From contig NC_063013.1 in assembly GCF_020509005.1 (NCBI RefSeq), forward strand, positions 6,014,001 through 6,078,000: DNA of 64,000 bases, read 5' to 3'. The DNA comes from Fulvia fulva (Eukaryota > Ascomycota > Dothideomycetes > Mycosphaerellales > Mycosphaerellaceae). Below the pieces are notes generated by a model. The model ran no database searches. It was not told the origin of the DNA and was given only the letters and a program-made list of their open reading frames with translations. This document shows positions 33,083 to 43,000 of the stretch, piece after piece. Every line of letters begins with the position of its first letter. The first letter of the stretch is position 1. Position numbers and translations under genes: made by a program.

Positions 33083-33289
33083 TGTCGCGATCCGAGCGTA
33101 TATATAGGTAACATCCTATTATTAAAACTTAAGGCTACGTACGCTAAGAATTAGGTGACTAATTAGTTACCTATAGCCTCTTTAAGAGCAACACTTGTCC
33201 ATTCTAGATAGACGTATATAATATATAACCTGCTTTTGAAACACCCTATATAAGCCCGTATAATAACTTCCTACACTTCTAACGTAATA
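33083..33289 (+). repeat. 5' LTR of copia-2 (207 bp)
   Basis: Starts TGTCGCGATCCGAG and ends AACGTAATA; repeated at 39679-39885 with a few transitions. Confidence 0.96.
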
Positions 33290-33302
33290 GTTATAAGCCC
33301 GG
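33290..33302 (+). promoter_or_regulatory. copia-2 primer-binding site (half-tRNA initiator Met type)
   Basis: GTTATAAGCCCGG immediately after the 5' LTR. With one RIP reversal it is complementary to the initiator tRNA-Met anticodon stem-loop. The same signal sits inside the 5' LTR of copia-1b. Confidence 0.7.
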
Positions 33303-33479
33303 TTAGCGCTTACTAATATTCGCTATAATAAGGAAGCCCTAAAGCAGAGTTTGTATTATTATAGCACTACTACTACAACTAGTATAGTAGTATCCCCTAG
33401 GCCTAGTAAACCCGCGTAGAACTTTTACTAGCCTATATATAACCTATTTTGTAGTTATAGCTACTACCGAGACGCCGGT

Positions 33480-34660
33480 AACTACCGGTACCCTACCTTA
33501 GGGTACCGTAGTTCTAAAGAGCTATAACTAATAGGACAAGTTTGACCGTTAGCTAGAGCTCTACGTAGAGTCTTTAAATGTCTAGAAGTATATAGATCCT
33601 TACTAAGTAACAAGCTAATAGAGCCTACTTACTTAACGTTTAAGGAAATCTAATAAGCGTATACGGTAGGAGACGCTATATTAAAAGACCTTATTAAGCT
33701 ACGATAAATAGACGTAGACCGAAGGTAACGGATATACGATATCTTCACTACTACGCAATTAAAGCTCATTACCTACCTTATCCGTACGACGATAGAGCTA
33801 GGGTAAGAGCTAATATATAGCTAGAATACCCTTAGAGCAAAATACTAGGCTCTTAAGGATCAGTATAGTCTAGACGATATACTACGTAAGCGGTAGCTTA
33901 CGCTTAAGCTGTCTAGGCTTTAGAAGGCTAGCGTACGTAGAATCGATAACTAGTACTTAGACTAGTTAGTTTTATAGACTAAGATACTTAAGTATAACTA
34001 CGCTAAGTACAACGACCTAAGAAGACACTCCCTACTTACTATTTAGTAGAAGTAGGCTCTAGCCTACGGTGCTTCTCTATATAACGAGTAGAAGCGTAAT
34101 AAAATGTTACTATAAAAGCTTACTAAGCGTTACCTCGAATAGATACGCAATACCGTACTAGTAATAACTAACGGTCGATTAGTCTTCGTAACCTTCTCCG
34201 GAGAAACCTTAGTAGAGGATAAAATAGCACGTATAGGTACTAGTTAAAAGGAGGGTGACCGTAGTAGTAGCCGTAGTAACAATAACCGTAGTAATAGCCG
34301 CGGTAATAAGGGTCGTAGTAGTAGCCGCGGCAATAAGAATAAAGACAAGGATAATAATAGGCTAAGCGGCTACTAGAACATTACCGGCGAGCCTAAGGAC
34401 ACCTATTATAAGGGCCTGTTCTTATATAATATAATTAACCCCGATAAGCGCCTAGTAAAGGATTAGCGCTTAGAGTAGTAGAAGAAGTACTAGAGAAACT
34501 TTATTAACTACTACTTAAGCAACGACGGCGAGCGTCTACTTAGCGTGTTAAATCGTAACAATCGTAAGGACTAGGAACGTGATAAGGCTATTGCTAATAC
34601 GAAGAAGGCATTACTAAGCGATAAGGGCTTTATTGGCCTTACTGTTCTTTCTAGCTCAAT
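33480..34660 (+). pseudogene. copia-2 gag relic
   Basis: Begins about 33480-33540 (NxDKFDRxLELYVES-like opening) and reads through RIP stops as a copia gag. A Ser/Arg/Asn-rich low-complexity segment made of AGTAGTAGCCG-type repeats lies at 34255-34350. A damaged knuckle region follows near 34365-34420 (GYxNITGEPKDTYYKG, expected CCHC with Cys lost). The Ser/Arg repeat is unusual in gag and may help bind RNA or may be a later expansion. Confidence 0.7.
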
Positions 34661-37600
34661 TAGTAAGTTAAGCGTTAACTTTAGGGATTACTAGGTATAT
34701 AATAACTGTTTAGACACTTATATAATCAATTATTATAACTAGGAGGGTGAAGAGTTTATTATAGAGCGCCTTACTACCTTAGAAATCTAGGCTAGAATAA
34801 CTACCTTTCTAATTATAGCGTTAGGGCGTGTTTATATATCAATTAGGGGCTATTTATTTACCTTACTAGATATAGCTTACTGCCTAGGCTTTTATATAAA
34901 CGTTATCTCTTATATACGTATAGAAAGAGCCGGACTCTAGTAGTACGGACGTAGCAATTTAATATAGTATAACGACACTAAATTGATAGACCTATACCGC
35001 CCTACTAGTACAATCCCTTTCTTTAAGGTAGTTATACTAACTAAGTCACCTATCATTTACTAATAGCCTATAAAAGAGGGCCTAGTACTACCGAAGGTTA
35101 CTAAAAAGATGCGTAACGCGCACTTTATTAGCACTATTAGTAGGGGTGCAAACATCGGCGATAAACCTACTAATAGCGTAGTATCTCTAACTACTTAAGA
35201 GGATAGTAACCGTACCGTTCTCGTAGTTATAAACAGTACTAGGGGTACTAAAGGTATAGCTACGTCTAGTAGGACCCCTATTAAATACTAAAAGCTCTCT
35301 AGCCGCTAGTAGTATCAAATCTTTAGTTATATTAGCGCTAAACGTATTAAGTAGTTACCGCTTAGAGTTAAGGAGGTGATTATTAACGATAGTCTAAGCG
35401 TACCCCTTACTATATATTATAGAGTATATAGGCTTAGTAAAGCTTATAAGGTATATAATCGGTCTTAGCCTATTAGGGTAATAACCCTATACGGCTATAT
35501 AGCTATAGACTTAGTAGAATTCACTGTCGCCTATAACGGTAATAGGTACCTCGTCTACTTCTACGATCTAGATACCTATAGATACTTCTAGTTTACTATT
35601 AAGAATAGGGATTAGTAATCGGTATTAGCTTGCTTTAATAGCCTACTAAGCTTTATTAACTTTATTAGTCGTAGGTTCGTATACTTCTATAGCGATAATA
35701 AGCCCGCTATTAGGAAGGTGTTTCGCTTAGTCATTAATAACAACAAGATTAAATAGTACGTAACCGCGGAATACGCGCCTACGTAGGACCTAGTAGAAAG
35801 AGCTAGAGCTCTAATTATTACTATAAGTATAACTATTTGTATCTACGTACGATTACCGGAAAAGCTCTAGCTAGAATATACTATAGTAGCGGTATATATC
35901 CTCTAGTAATCCCCTATCTAGTTAAAGTGCTAGAAGACCCTATTCGAATTAGTAATAGGACGAATTCCGAACGTAGGTTATATAGTAGTATATAGCTCCC
36001 TTATATACGTATTTATCTATAGACTAGATTAGCCTAGTAAGAGCGAGAAACTCTAAGAGAGAGCGCTTATAGGCTACCTTATAGGATACGACTCTACTAA
36101 CATCTACCGCGTATAGGACCTATTAAAAGATAGGGTTATACGAGTTAAGGACGTCCTCTTCGATAAGACTATGTTCTATAACCTATTACGCCTAATAGTA
36201 GGGTATACGACCCCTATCGAGAATATCGTAATAGCGGAACCGGCTAAAGAGCCTAAATAATACTACGACCTATATATCGCTTATTACGAGCAAGACATAG
36301 TATAGACCGAGGGGGTAGAAGAACAGGCTTAGTAGCTATATACCTAATAACCTCGAGACGCCTACTAAAAGCTCCTTAGGTAAGAACTATACTAGCCGTA
36401 ACACTACGAGTTAGTAATATATAACTAAAAAGACCGGCAAATCGAGTACGTAACAGATCACGTGACTCAAGACAATATATAGTAGTTAGTATATAATACT
36501 ACTAACTACTACAACACCCTCTAGTAGTAGATAATAGATGCCCTTACCGTAGAAGACCGTAAGGAGATTATAGGTAATACGGACCCTAATCGCGAGCTAT
36601 ATCTATTTATATTTATACTACTAGAAGACGCGTTAATATATAACGCGTCTAATATACTACTCTTCCCCCTAGAGCTAGAGCTCTACACACTAGAGGAGTC
36701 TGACTATATAGTTATAGAGAATAGAAAGCGCCTACGAACGGCCTACTTCTACTATATACTATACTAGATTATAGTCGCTAATATTATTATCGGCTAGATA
36801 TCCGGTATACGACCTAGAACACGCGCCTATCGCGATAAGAGCGATCGAAGCCCTACACGAAGAGGCAATAGCCCTCTAAGGCGTATTGATACTACTACCT
36901 CTATATACCGCGATAACCTTCCGCCCGAACCTTCTAACTACCGAGCCGCTATAAAACACCGCTTCTCCTAATAGTAGATCGAAGCTATAGCTAAGGAGTT
37001 TGCTAAAGCCCTAGCAACAGGTACGTTCAGATAGGTAATAAAGGAAGAGAAGGATTAGGATACTTAGTAAGAGGAGGGACTTTAGCTACTACTACCGCTT
37101 AAGTAGGTATATAAATATAAACTAGACGAGCACGGTATACTAAAGAGCTTTAAGGCTAGGCTATACGTAAGAGGCGATTTATAAGGAACACACTTAGATA
37201 TATACGCGGCTATACTACTAGTAAGTATGTTCCGCCTCTACTATACTATAGCCGCGAGCTTTGACCTAGAAGCCGAACAATTCGATATTATTAACGCCTT
37301 CCTAAACTCGGACCTACTATATACTATATCTCTATAACCACCTCCTAGAATCGATAGGCCACCCTATAGACACGCCCTTAAGCTAGTTAAGGCCCTCTAC
37401 GGTCTAAAGGAATCCCCTTTATTATAGTATAACTCCCTAACCGAGACGCTAGCCTCCCTTAGACTAGTACCCCTATCGGACTCCGAATATATCTACTATA
37501 ATAACAAGGTTATGTTCTTCTTTTACGTTAACGACCTAGTTATACTCTACTACCGTAAGTATAAGGCCTATACTACTAATATTAAGTAGCGGCTACTTAC

Positions 37601-38570
37601 TAAGTACAAAATGTACGAGCTCGGTAATCTCTCCTAGTTCCTAGGAATTAAGGTTACGCGCGATAGAAACAAGCGCTTACTATAGCTCTCTTAAGAAGAC
37701 TATATTAAGAAGCTAGCCGCCAAATTTAGTATATCTACGAATGTACGCAAAACGATAGTACTAGTAGATTAACACCTTGATTAGACCGTTCTAGAGGGTC
37801 ATTAACCTACCTCTATCGCTATCCTTACGTACTAATAACGTATAGGATCCCTTAACTTCGCCGCTATATATACGCGGCCTAATATCGCCTTTTCCGTATC
37901 TATACTATCGTAGTATCTAACTAAGCTAACTAAGACATACCTTAAGCTTATAGATTAGTACTTACGCTATCTCCTAGAGACTAAGAACCTCTACCTTATA
38001 TATAGCGCTAGTAAACATATCACTAGCCTTTATAGCTAACTAGAGTACCTTAGTATAACTACGAGTTCTTTAGAGCATTAGACGCGTCCTACGGTATAAA
38101 TAATAATAGGACTAGCTTAAATAGCTAGGTTCTTATACTCTTTATACTGTTTAGTAGACTAGTAGATTATAAGGCATCTAAACAAATTACTATTACTAAG
38201 TCCTTAATAGAGGCTAAGCTACTCGGGCTTTCGTAAGCCGCCTTAGAGCTTATATAGTAGGAACGAGTCTTCGCTAAGATATACCTTTAGTTCAATTAGC
38301 GTACCTACTTATACTACGATAATACGTAGACTATCCGCCTTATTAACTAATAAGGGCAAAAGCTTAATACGAAGCTACGCTACGTTAATATCTACTACTA
38401 CTAGCTCCGATAGCGAGACTAGCGTAGAGACATTAAGATCAAGTATCTTAGTACTAACGACATGCCTATAGACGGGCTGACTAAGCTACTTCTACTATAG
38501 AAGCATAAGCACTTCGTCAAGCTGCTTAATATAGCTAAGGAAGGCGTAGACCTACGTACCTTAGTACCCT
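34661..38570 (+). pseudogene. copia-2 pol relic (protease, integrase, RT, RNase H)
   Basis: The protease region is about 34680-34960. Integrase spans about 35300-36100: the zinc/GPxxV region near 35460, core segments FYSDNKPAIRKVF near 35690 and YVRLPEKLQ near 35850. RT spans about 36960-37720: KARLYVRGDLQGTHLDIYA, EQFDIINAFLNSDL, and FFFYVNDLVILYYRKY at 37516-37560, where the catalytic YVDD reads YVND. RNase H spans about 38070-38500, with ALxQERVFAKIYL, TNDMPIDGLTKLL and the usual copia C-terminus. RIP-type stops are frequent. Confidence 0.92.
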
Positions 38571-39678
38571 CTATAGCCGTATTAGGAGGTAACGGGTTAA
38601 TAGATGCCTAAGAAGCCCGTAGTAGCGGCCTTACCTTATCTCGAAACGAACACCGAACGGCTTTATCTTTACGGACACCTCTCTAGAAGTACTAGTAGGC
38701 GTAAAACACGGCTACTAGTAGCTACTAATACTATAGACAATAACGAAGCTAGGGCAAAGTATCTACTATTCACCGGTACGGCCCTAGTACTATTATTAAT
38801 AGGTGTTTCTCGGACTCCTATTAGCTAATAGCGTAAGGGCGAGAAACACCCCTATTACTAGTAGTAGCGTACGCGCGCGCGACAAAAGTAGCGCGTCTAA
38901 TTAGAACGTAAGAAACGCCTCTAACTTACTACTAGTAACAATACTACTACCTTATTACTATATTATCCGCTACTTTCGTACCTTATATATAGTACACACT
39001 TGCCTAAAACAAAAAGGTGTCACTACCTTTAAAAGTATAGAAAGTAAGGCACCCCGAAGGTGCCTTTTTAACTTTCCGATACCGTTACTCCGGTGTTACC
39101 TATTAGAGCCCTATTATACCTTATATAGTATAAGCTCTGTCGTAGACAGCCTAGTACATTACGCTACTAACTAGTATCTTATACTCCCTAGGGGTAGAGC
39201 GAGCTCTCTTACTATTCGCCGGAGCGAAATAACTTAGTATAGAGTAATTATCGGACAATTTAATAAGTTAAGCGGACGACAATATATGTTTAAGTATACA
39301 ATAGGACTAAGGCTACCCCTAGATTAAACTCAGGACCTCTAATGTTTGCCGGTAGGTAAGATGATTATATACTTAAGTAAAAGTCCGTATAACGGGACTA
39401 TTACCTAAGCTATCTTACCGGTAATAGTTATAAAATCTATACTTTTTTATATAGGTAACAATAGTAGTAGTGAAAGTAAGGAATAAGGGAAGGGGTACAA
39501 AGCTTACCTTACTCACCTTAGCTCACTTTACTTAAAATAGCTGACTTACCCTTACTATAGTAGTAGTGACACCGAGGGCCTGACGTTACTACTATAGGTA
39601 GGGGGAGTAGTTATAATAGGGTACACGCGATTATATAGGAATTAGCTCATTTACTCTAGCGTACGAGCTAAGGGGGTG
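38571..39678 (+). other. Long 3' non-coding region of copia-2 with polypurine tract
   Basis: Between RNase H and the 3' LTR. It contains a stop-free 74-codon frame at 38604-38828 with no recognised motif and a hydrophobic end; I do not call it a gene. It also has a GC-rich hairpin followed by T5 (39047-39070), a region near 39300-39430 with interlocking inverted repeats, and repeated TAGTAGTAGTG blocks at 39460 and 39560. It ends with the purine tract AAGGGGGTG at 39670-39678. Most copia elements have a far shorter 3' region. Confidence 0.6.
39047..39070 (+). other. Strong hairpin followed by a T run
   Basis: AAGGCACC, loop CCGA, AGGTGCCTT, then TTT: a stem of at least seven pairs with mostly G-C pairs, followed by T residues. 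In a bacterium this would be an intrinsic terminator; in this fungal retroelement its role, if any, is unknown. Confidence 0.5.
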
Positions 39679-39885
39679 TGTCGCGATCCGAGTATATATA
39701 TAGGTAATATCCTATTATTAGGACTTAAGGCTACGTACGATAAGAATTAGGTGACTAATTAGTTACCTATAGCCTCTTTAAGAGCAACACTTGTCTATTC
39801 TAGATAGACATATATAATATATAACCTGCTTTTAAAACACCCTATATAAGCCCGTATAATAACTTCCTATACTTCTAACGTAATA
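39679..39885 (+). repeat. 3' LTR of copia-2
   Basis: 207 bp matching 33083-33289, followed by the TSD copy GTCCT at 39886-39890, after which LINE E resumes. Confidence 0.96.
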
Positions 39886-39890
39886 GTCCT

Positions 39891-40924
39891 TACCTATAGT
39901 AGCTAAGTATAGTCCTTAGGCGAGAGGGCCTACCTATTAAGGGGACTCGTCGCGCCATTAGCGAAGATCTAAAACTAATGCCTAAGGAAGGTCACCGGGG
40001 TATATAAGTCGATACTAATAAGGATACTTAAGTACGAGACCGCTATACCGCCGATCGACCTATATATCTAGAGACTACGGACCTCCTACTTAGGCAAGTT
40101 GGTATAGTACCTAGTATAGAAGGTTATCGCTAGTATAGTCGTAAGGGCCCGCGAATTAGTACTAGCGTATAAAGGTATTCGACCCGGAAACGAGCCGAAC
40201 TACCGGGTAAGGGACGAATAGCTAGTAATACGATAGGAAGGTAACAAATTGTTAATAGAGTAACTATAGAAAGAGAGGTAGAACAACTAGGGTGTAGGGT
40301 ATAGTAGACGCCCTTAGCTAGCGGGATAACCTAAGGAATAGTTAGCTACGAAATCCGCGGTTAAGTACCCCCCGAAGCTTATCTACTACCGCCTTACGAA
40401 GGTATAGAGTAGTATAGTAACCTAACTACAAAGCGAATATATCGGCCTCTAGGGGTACCTATTATAGAGGAAGGTTCTAGGATACACGAATACTAGCTAC
40501 CCCTACGGCTATCGCTCCTAGAACGTACGGTACGTACTCCTCGTCTGTCCGAGGTAGTCGCTAGGAAGGGGGGAGTAGATAGTAAAGGCGAGGAACCGGA
40601 CGATTAGGGCACTTCTTAACAACGCTAAGGACCTACGGCGCATTACAAACTAGATACTAGAGAAGGGCTAGCTAGAACAGTACCGCCTAGTAGGAGTAGT
40701 ATAGGAAGAGAAGATACGGCGTAGCGCGACGAGACCGGCTAGGAGCGGGGGCTAACGGGGTAGTGACATAGACTACGTACGTTTAGAGGGAAAGCTAATC
40801 TAGATAAGGAGAAGTTAGGGGCGGGAAGGGTTTTCACCTATTCGGGTTTCCCTCTATATATAATAATAGATATATACCTATATAGGCTAAATAGAGTCCT
40901 AGAATAGGGGAATAACAAATCTAT
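39891..40924 (+). pseudogene. LINE E ORF2 (second part), 3' UTR and ATCT tail
   Basis: Continues ORF2 downstream of RT. The damaged C-terminal zinc motif is near 40490-40560 (YPYGYRSxNVRYVLLV), followed by the last ORF2 residues to about 40740, then a 3' UTR with the block GGGTTTTCACCTATTCGGG also present in LINEs C and D, and ATCTATCT at the end. It matches the corresponding part of LINE C nearly base for base. Confidence 0.88.
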
Positions 40925-40933
40925 CTATTACTA

Positions 40934-43000
40934 TAGAAAATGTAGGACCTCGCTTCCCTACTCTAGGGAGTCCGGAAAACCCCCTCTTTAATAGTAGGAA
41001 CGCTACTAAATTCTAGGAGAGGTTTAATAATCTTATAGACTAGTATCTACTAAGGCTATTAATTAAGAAAGACAACTTATAGGGTCGTTTCGAGCGTAAC
41101 TACGAGACTACTATCCGACGTTTAGTAATAAGGTTAGAGGGATAGTAAGTAAGGCGGAGTACCTTTAGGAGGTCCTTCTTAGCTAAATTTTCGAGATTCG
41201 ATACCTATTCGATATTAGGAAGTCGAGAATATCTTAAAGAGATAGTCCGGGCAGAGAAAGGGAAAAGCTCTAAGGAATAGGATATAAAGGAGTTTATCCG
41301 TCTCTCCGTAGCCTCTAGTGACCTAATTGATCCCGAAGACCTCGATAATAGCTCCCGTAGCCGTCTTCTACTTTAGGGGCTCCTAGAGTCAGTTACTAAG
41401 GCAGTTTAAAAGAAATATAGGCTCTATCTAAAGTAGCCTAAGAAGTTTCGGCGCTTTTAAAAGATACTAGACGAGGCGACAAGTATCGCTAATAGTAAAG
41501 AAGGATAGAAGGCCGTATATACGGACTTTCTACTTACTTTACCGTAGCTTTATCGGTCAGTTATAAAGTAGATGCCGCGCTTAATCCCTAAGATTAATAT
41601 ACTTAACAAACTAGCTATTTCCGCTACTATCGACGATAATCTTATTTAGAAAATAGCAGAAATAAGTATTCGGGCTTACTAACAAGGTCGCGCGGCGGAG
41701 GTTAGATCCTTTAACTCTAGTGAAAATCAAAGGTCTTTATAACTAGAGAACCCTAATCGAGTGCCTAAACCGTAGGTTTATTTAATATAGCGCCCGTAGT
41801 TATAGAACCGCGAGTAGTCTAAAGCGCTTAATTAGTACTATTATAACTATAGTAGTACGAAACATTAGGCTTATAGATACCCCGCGATACTATTCCTTAT
41901 CTTATAAGGGTATGTCTTTTTAGCGACGAATAACTAGTAGTACCTAGGAAAGAAGACCGATCTAAATCCCCCTAAGTTTAACTTCCGACGGGACTATAGT
42001 AAATCTAAGCTCCTTTGTATACTTCCGTAGCTTAAGAAACACTATAGCCCGATTCTATTTAATAAGGACATGAAAATCCCTATGCTTCGGAAACAATAGA
42101 TAGGTCGAGATTATACTAGTGTCTTAAGCGTAAAGCTTCCTGACTCCTCTAAACCTCTACTAAATAACCGACACCTTATAGAATACGGCCCTTAAGATGT
42201 TAGATCTAGGTAGTAACCGACGGCCGCTAGTAGTCACTAGATCTAGTTTAAGGAAGAAGGAGAACCGGTTCTATAAGGGAGTAGGATTATAAACTAGGAC
42301 GAGGTTAAGGTTAAGGCCTACCTAATCTAGAGTAATAAATCTCGAGGCAAAGCTCTAGTAGGAATTATAAAGAACCCGAATCCTCGAACTAGGTCTAGTA
42401 TATAGGCATTAAGGGTACGAGCCGAGGCCGCTAAAGCTATACGATAAGAACTCGAAGAGGAGATCCGGTAGGAAGAACTTAGTTAGTAGGAGGTAGAGAT
42501 GATTAAAGACGCCGGTTCTAGGACTAGTAGAAGCTAGTTAACGGTAGCGTTAGGGGAGACTCTTAGAAGGACACCTAAGCCTCGAGCTAAGTTAAGGCCC
42601 ACGCCCTCGGAACAGCCGGTAGGGCCTATTAATGCCCTATTCGTATAGCGTAAACGGCTATAGAATATAAAGACGATAAGGATTAATAACTACGTCCGAC
42701 AGTACGGTATAGGAGATAGGCCCGTTACTAAGGAGGAGGAAGTGACCTATTAGATTGATCAAATTCTTTAGACTACGTTTCTAAACGTTAATACCCGGGA
42801 CTAGTTTCGGTATAGTCGCTAAGTTAAGACTACCTTGTTTAGGAGAGTAGTAAATACCCCTAATCTATAGTCTAAGCTTACTACCGTCCGTAAGTTAGCT
42901 AGCTAAGAAGGGACTCAAGTCCGTACGAGTTATGTTACTACCTATAAAGACGAGGAAGAAGAGGCTAATAAAGAAGTCTTTCGGGATAATTATTAAGCTC
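40934..43000 (+). pseudogene. gypsy-G gag relic
   Basis: Begins directly at the LINE E border with TIENVGPRFPTLGSPENP, continuing NATKFWERFNNLIDWY, KKDNLWGRFERN and EFIRLSVASSDL. A protein segment at about 41740-41960 is rich in Tyr where Cys would be expected of a zinc knuckle (TKHxAYRYPAILF). Basic segments follow at 42400-42500. RIP-type stops are scattered but the frame is long and clear. The true N-terminus cannot be fixed because LINE E lies at the start. Confidence 0.82.

Larger units (their letters stand above)
33083..39885 (+). mobile_element. copia-2: complete Ty1/copia element with both LTRs
   Basis: 6,803 bp, 207-bp LTRs and 5-bp TSDs, inserted into LINE E ORF2. Internal order: gag, protease, integrase, RT, RNase H, then an unusually long (~1.1 kb) stretch before the polypurine tract and 3' LTR. 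It is clearly a different family from copia-1 (different LTRs, CpG retained), although both have the same type of primer-binding site. RIP-type stops throughout and slight divergence of the two LTRs. Confidence 0.96.
29184..40924 (+). mobile_element. LINE E: near full-length family-1 LINE, interrupted by copia-2
   Basis: Family-1 LINE with ORF1, ORF2 and (ATCT)n tail. It resumes after copia-2 at 39891 with exact frame continuity. Left border: matches the minus-strand LINE D from AACACGATA onward, lacking about the first 50 bp of D. The flanks share CTATTACTA (29175-29183 and 40925-40933), a plausible but short 9-bp TSD. The flanking sequences are odd: minus-strand element P coding on the left, plus-strand gypsy-G gag on the right. 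Length without copia-2 is about 4.9 kb, as for LINE D. Confidence 0.85.

Noticed and set aside
38604..38828. 74-codon ATG-started frame in the copia-2 3' region
   Set aside because: No motif, no second copy to compare; could be chance in a 1.1-kb non-coding stretch. Mentioned only as part of that region.
39047..39070. Bacterial-type intrinsic terminator
   Set aside because: Hairpin plus T run is real, but the context is a fungal retrotransposon; function as a terminator is not supported.
39300..39395. Possible tRNA gene on the minus strand (box A/B-like sequences, GGACT/AGTCC ends)
   Set aside because: Spacing between the T-arm-like part and the 3' end is too long and the T stem does not pair; no valid cloverleaf could be drawn.
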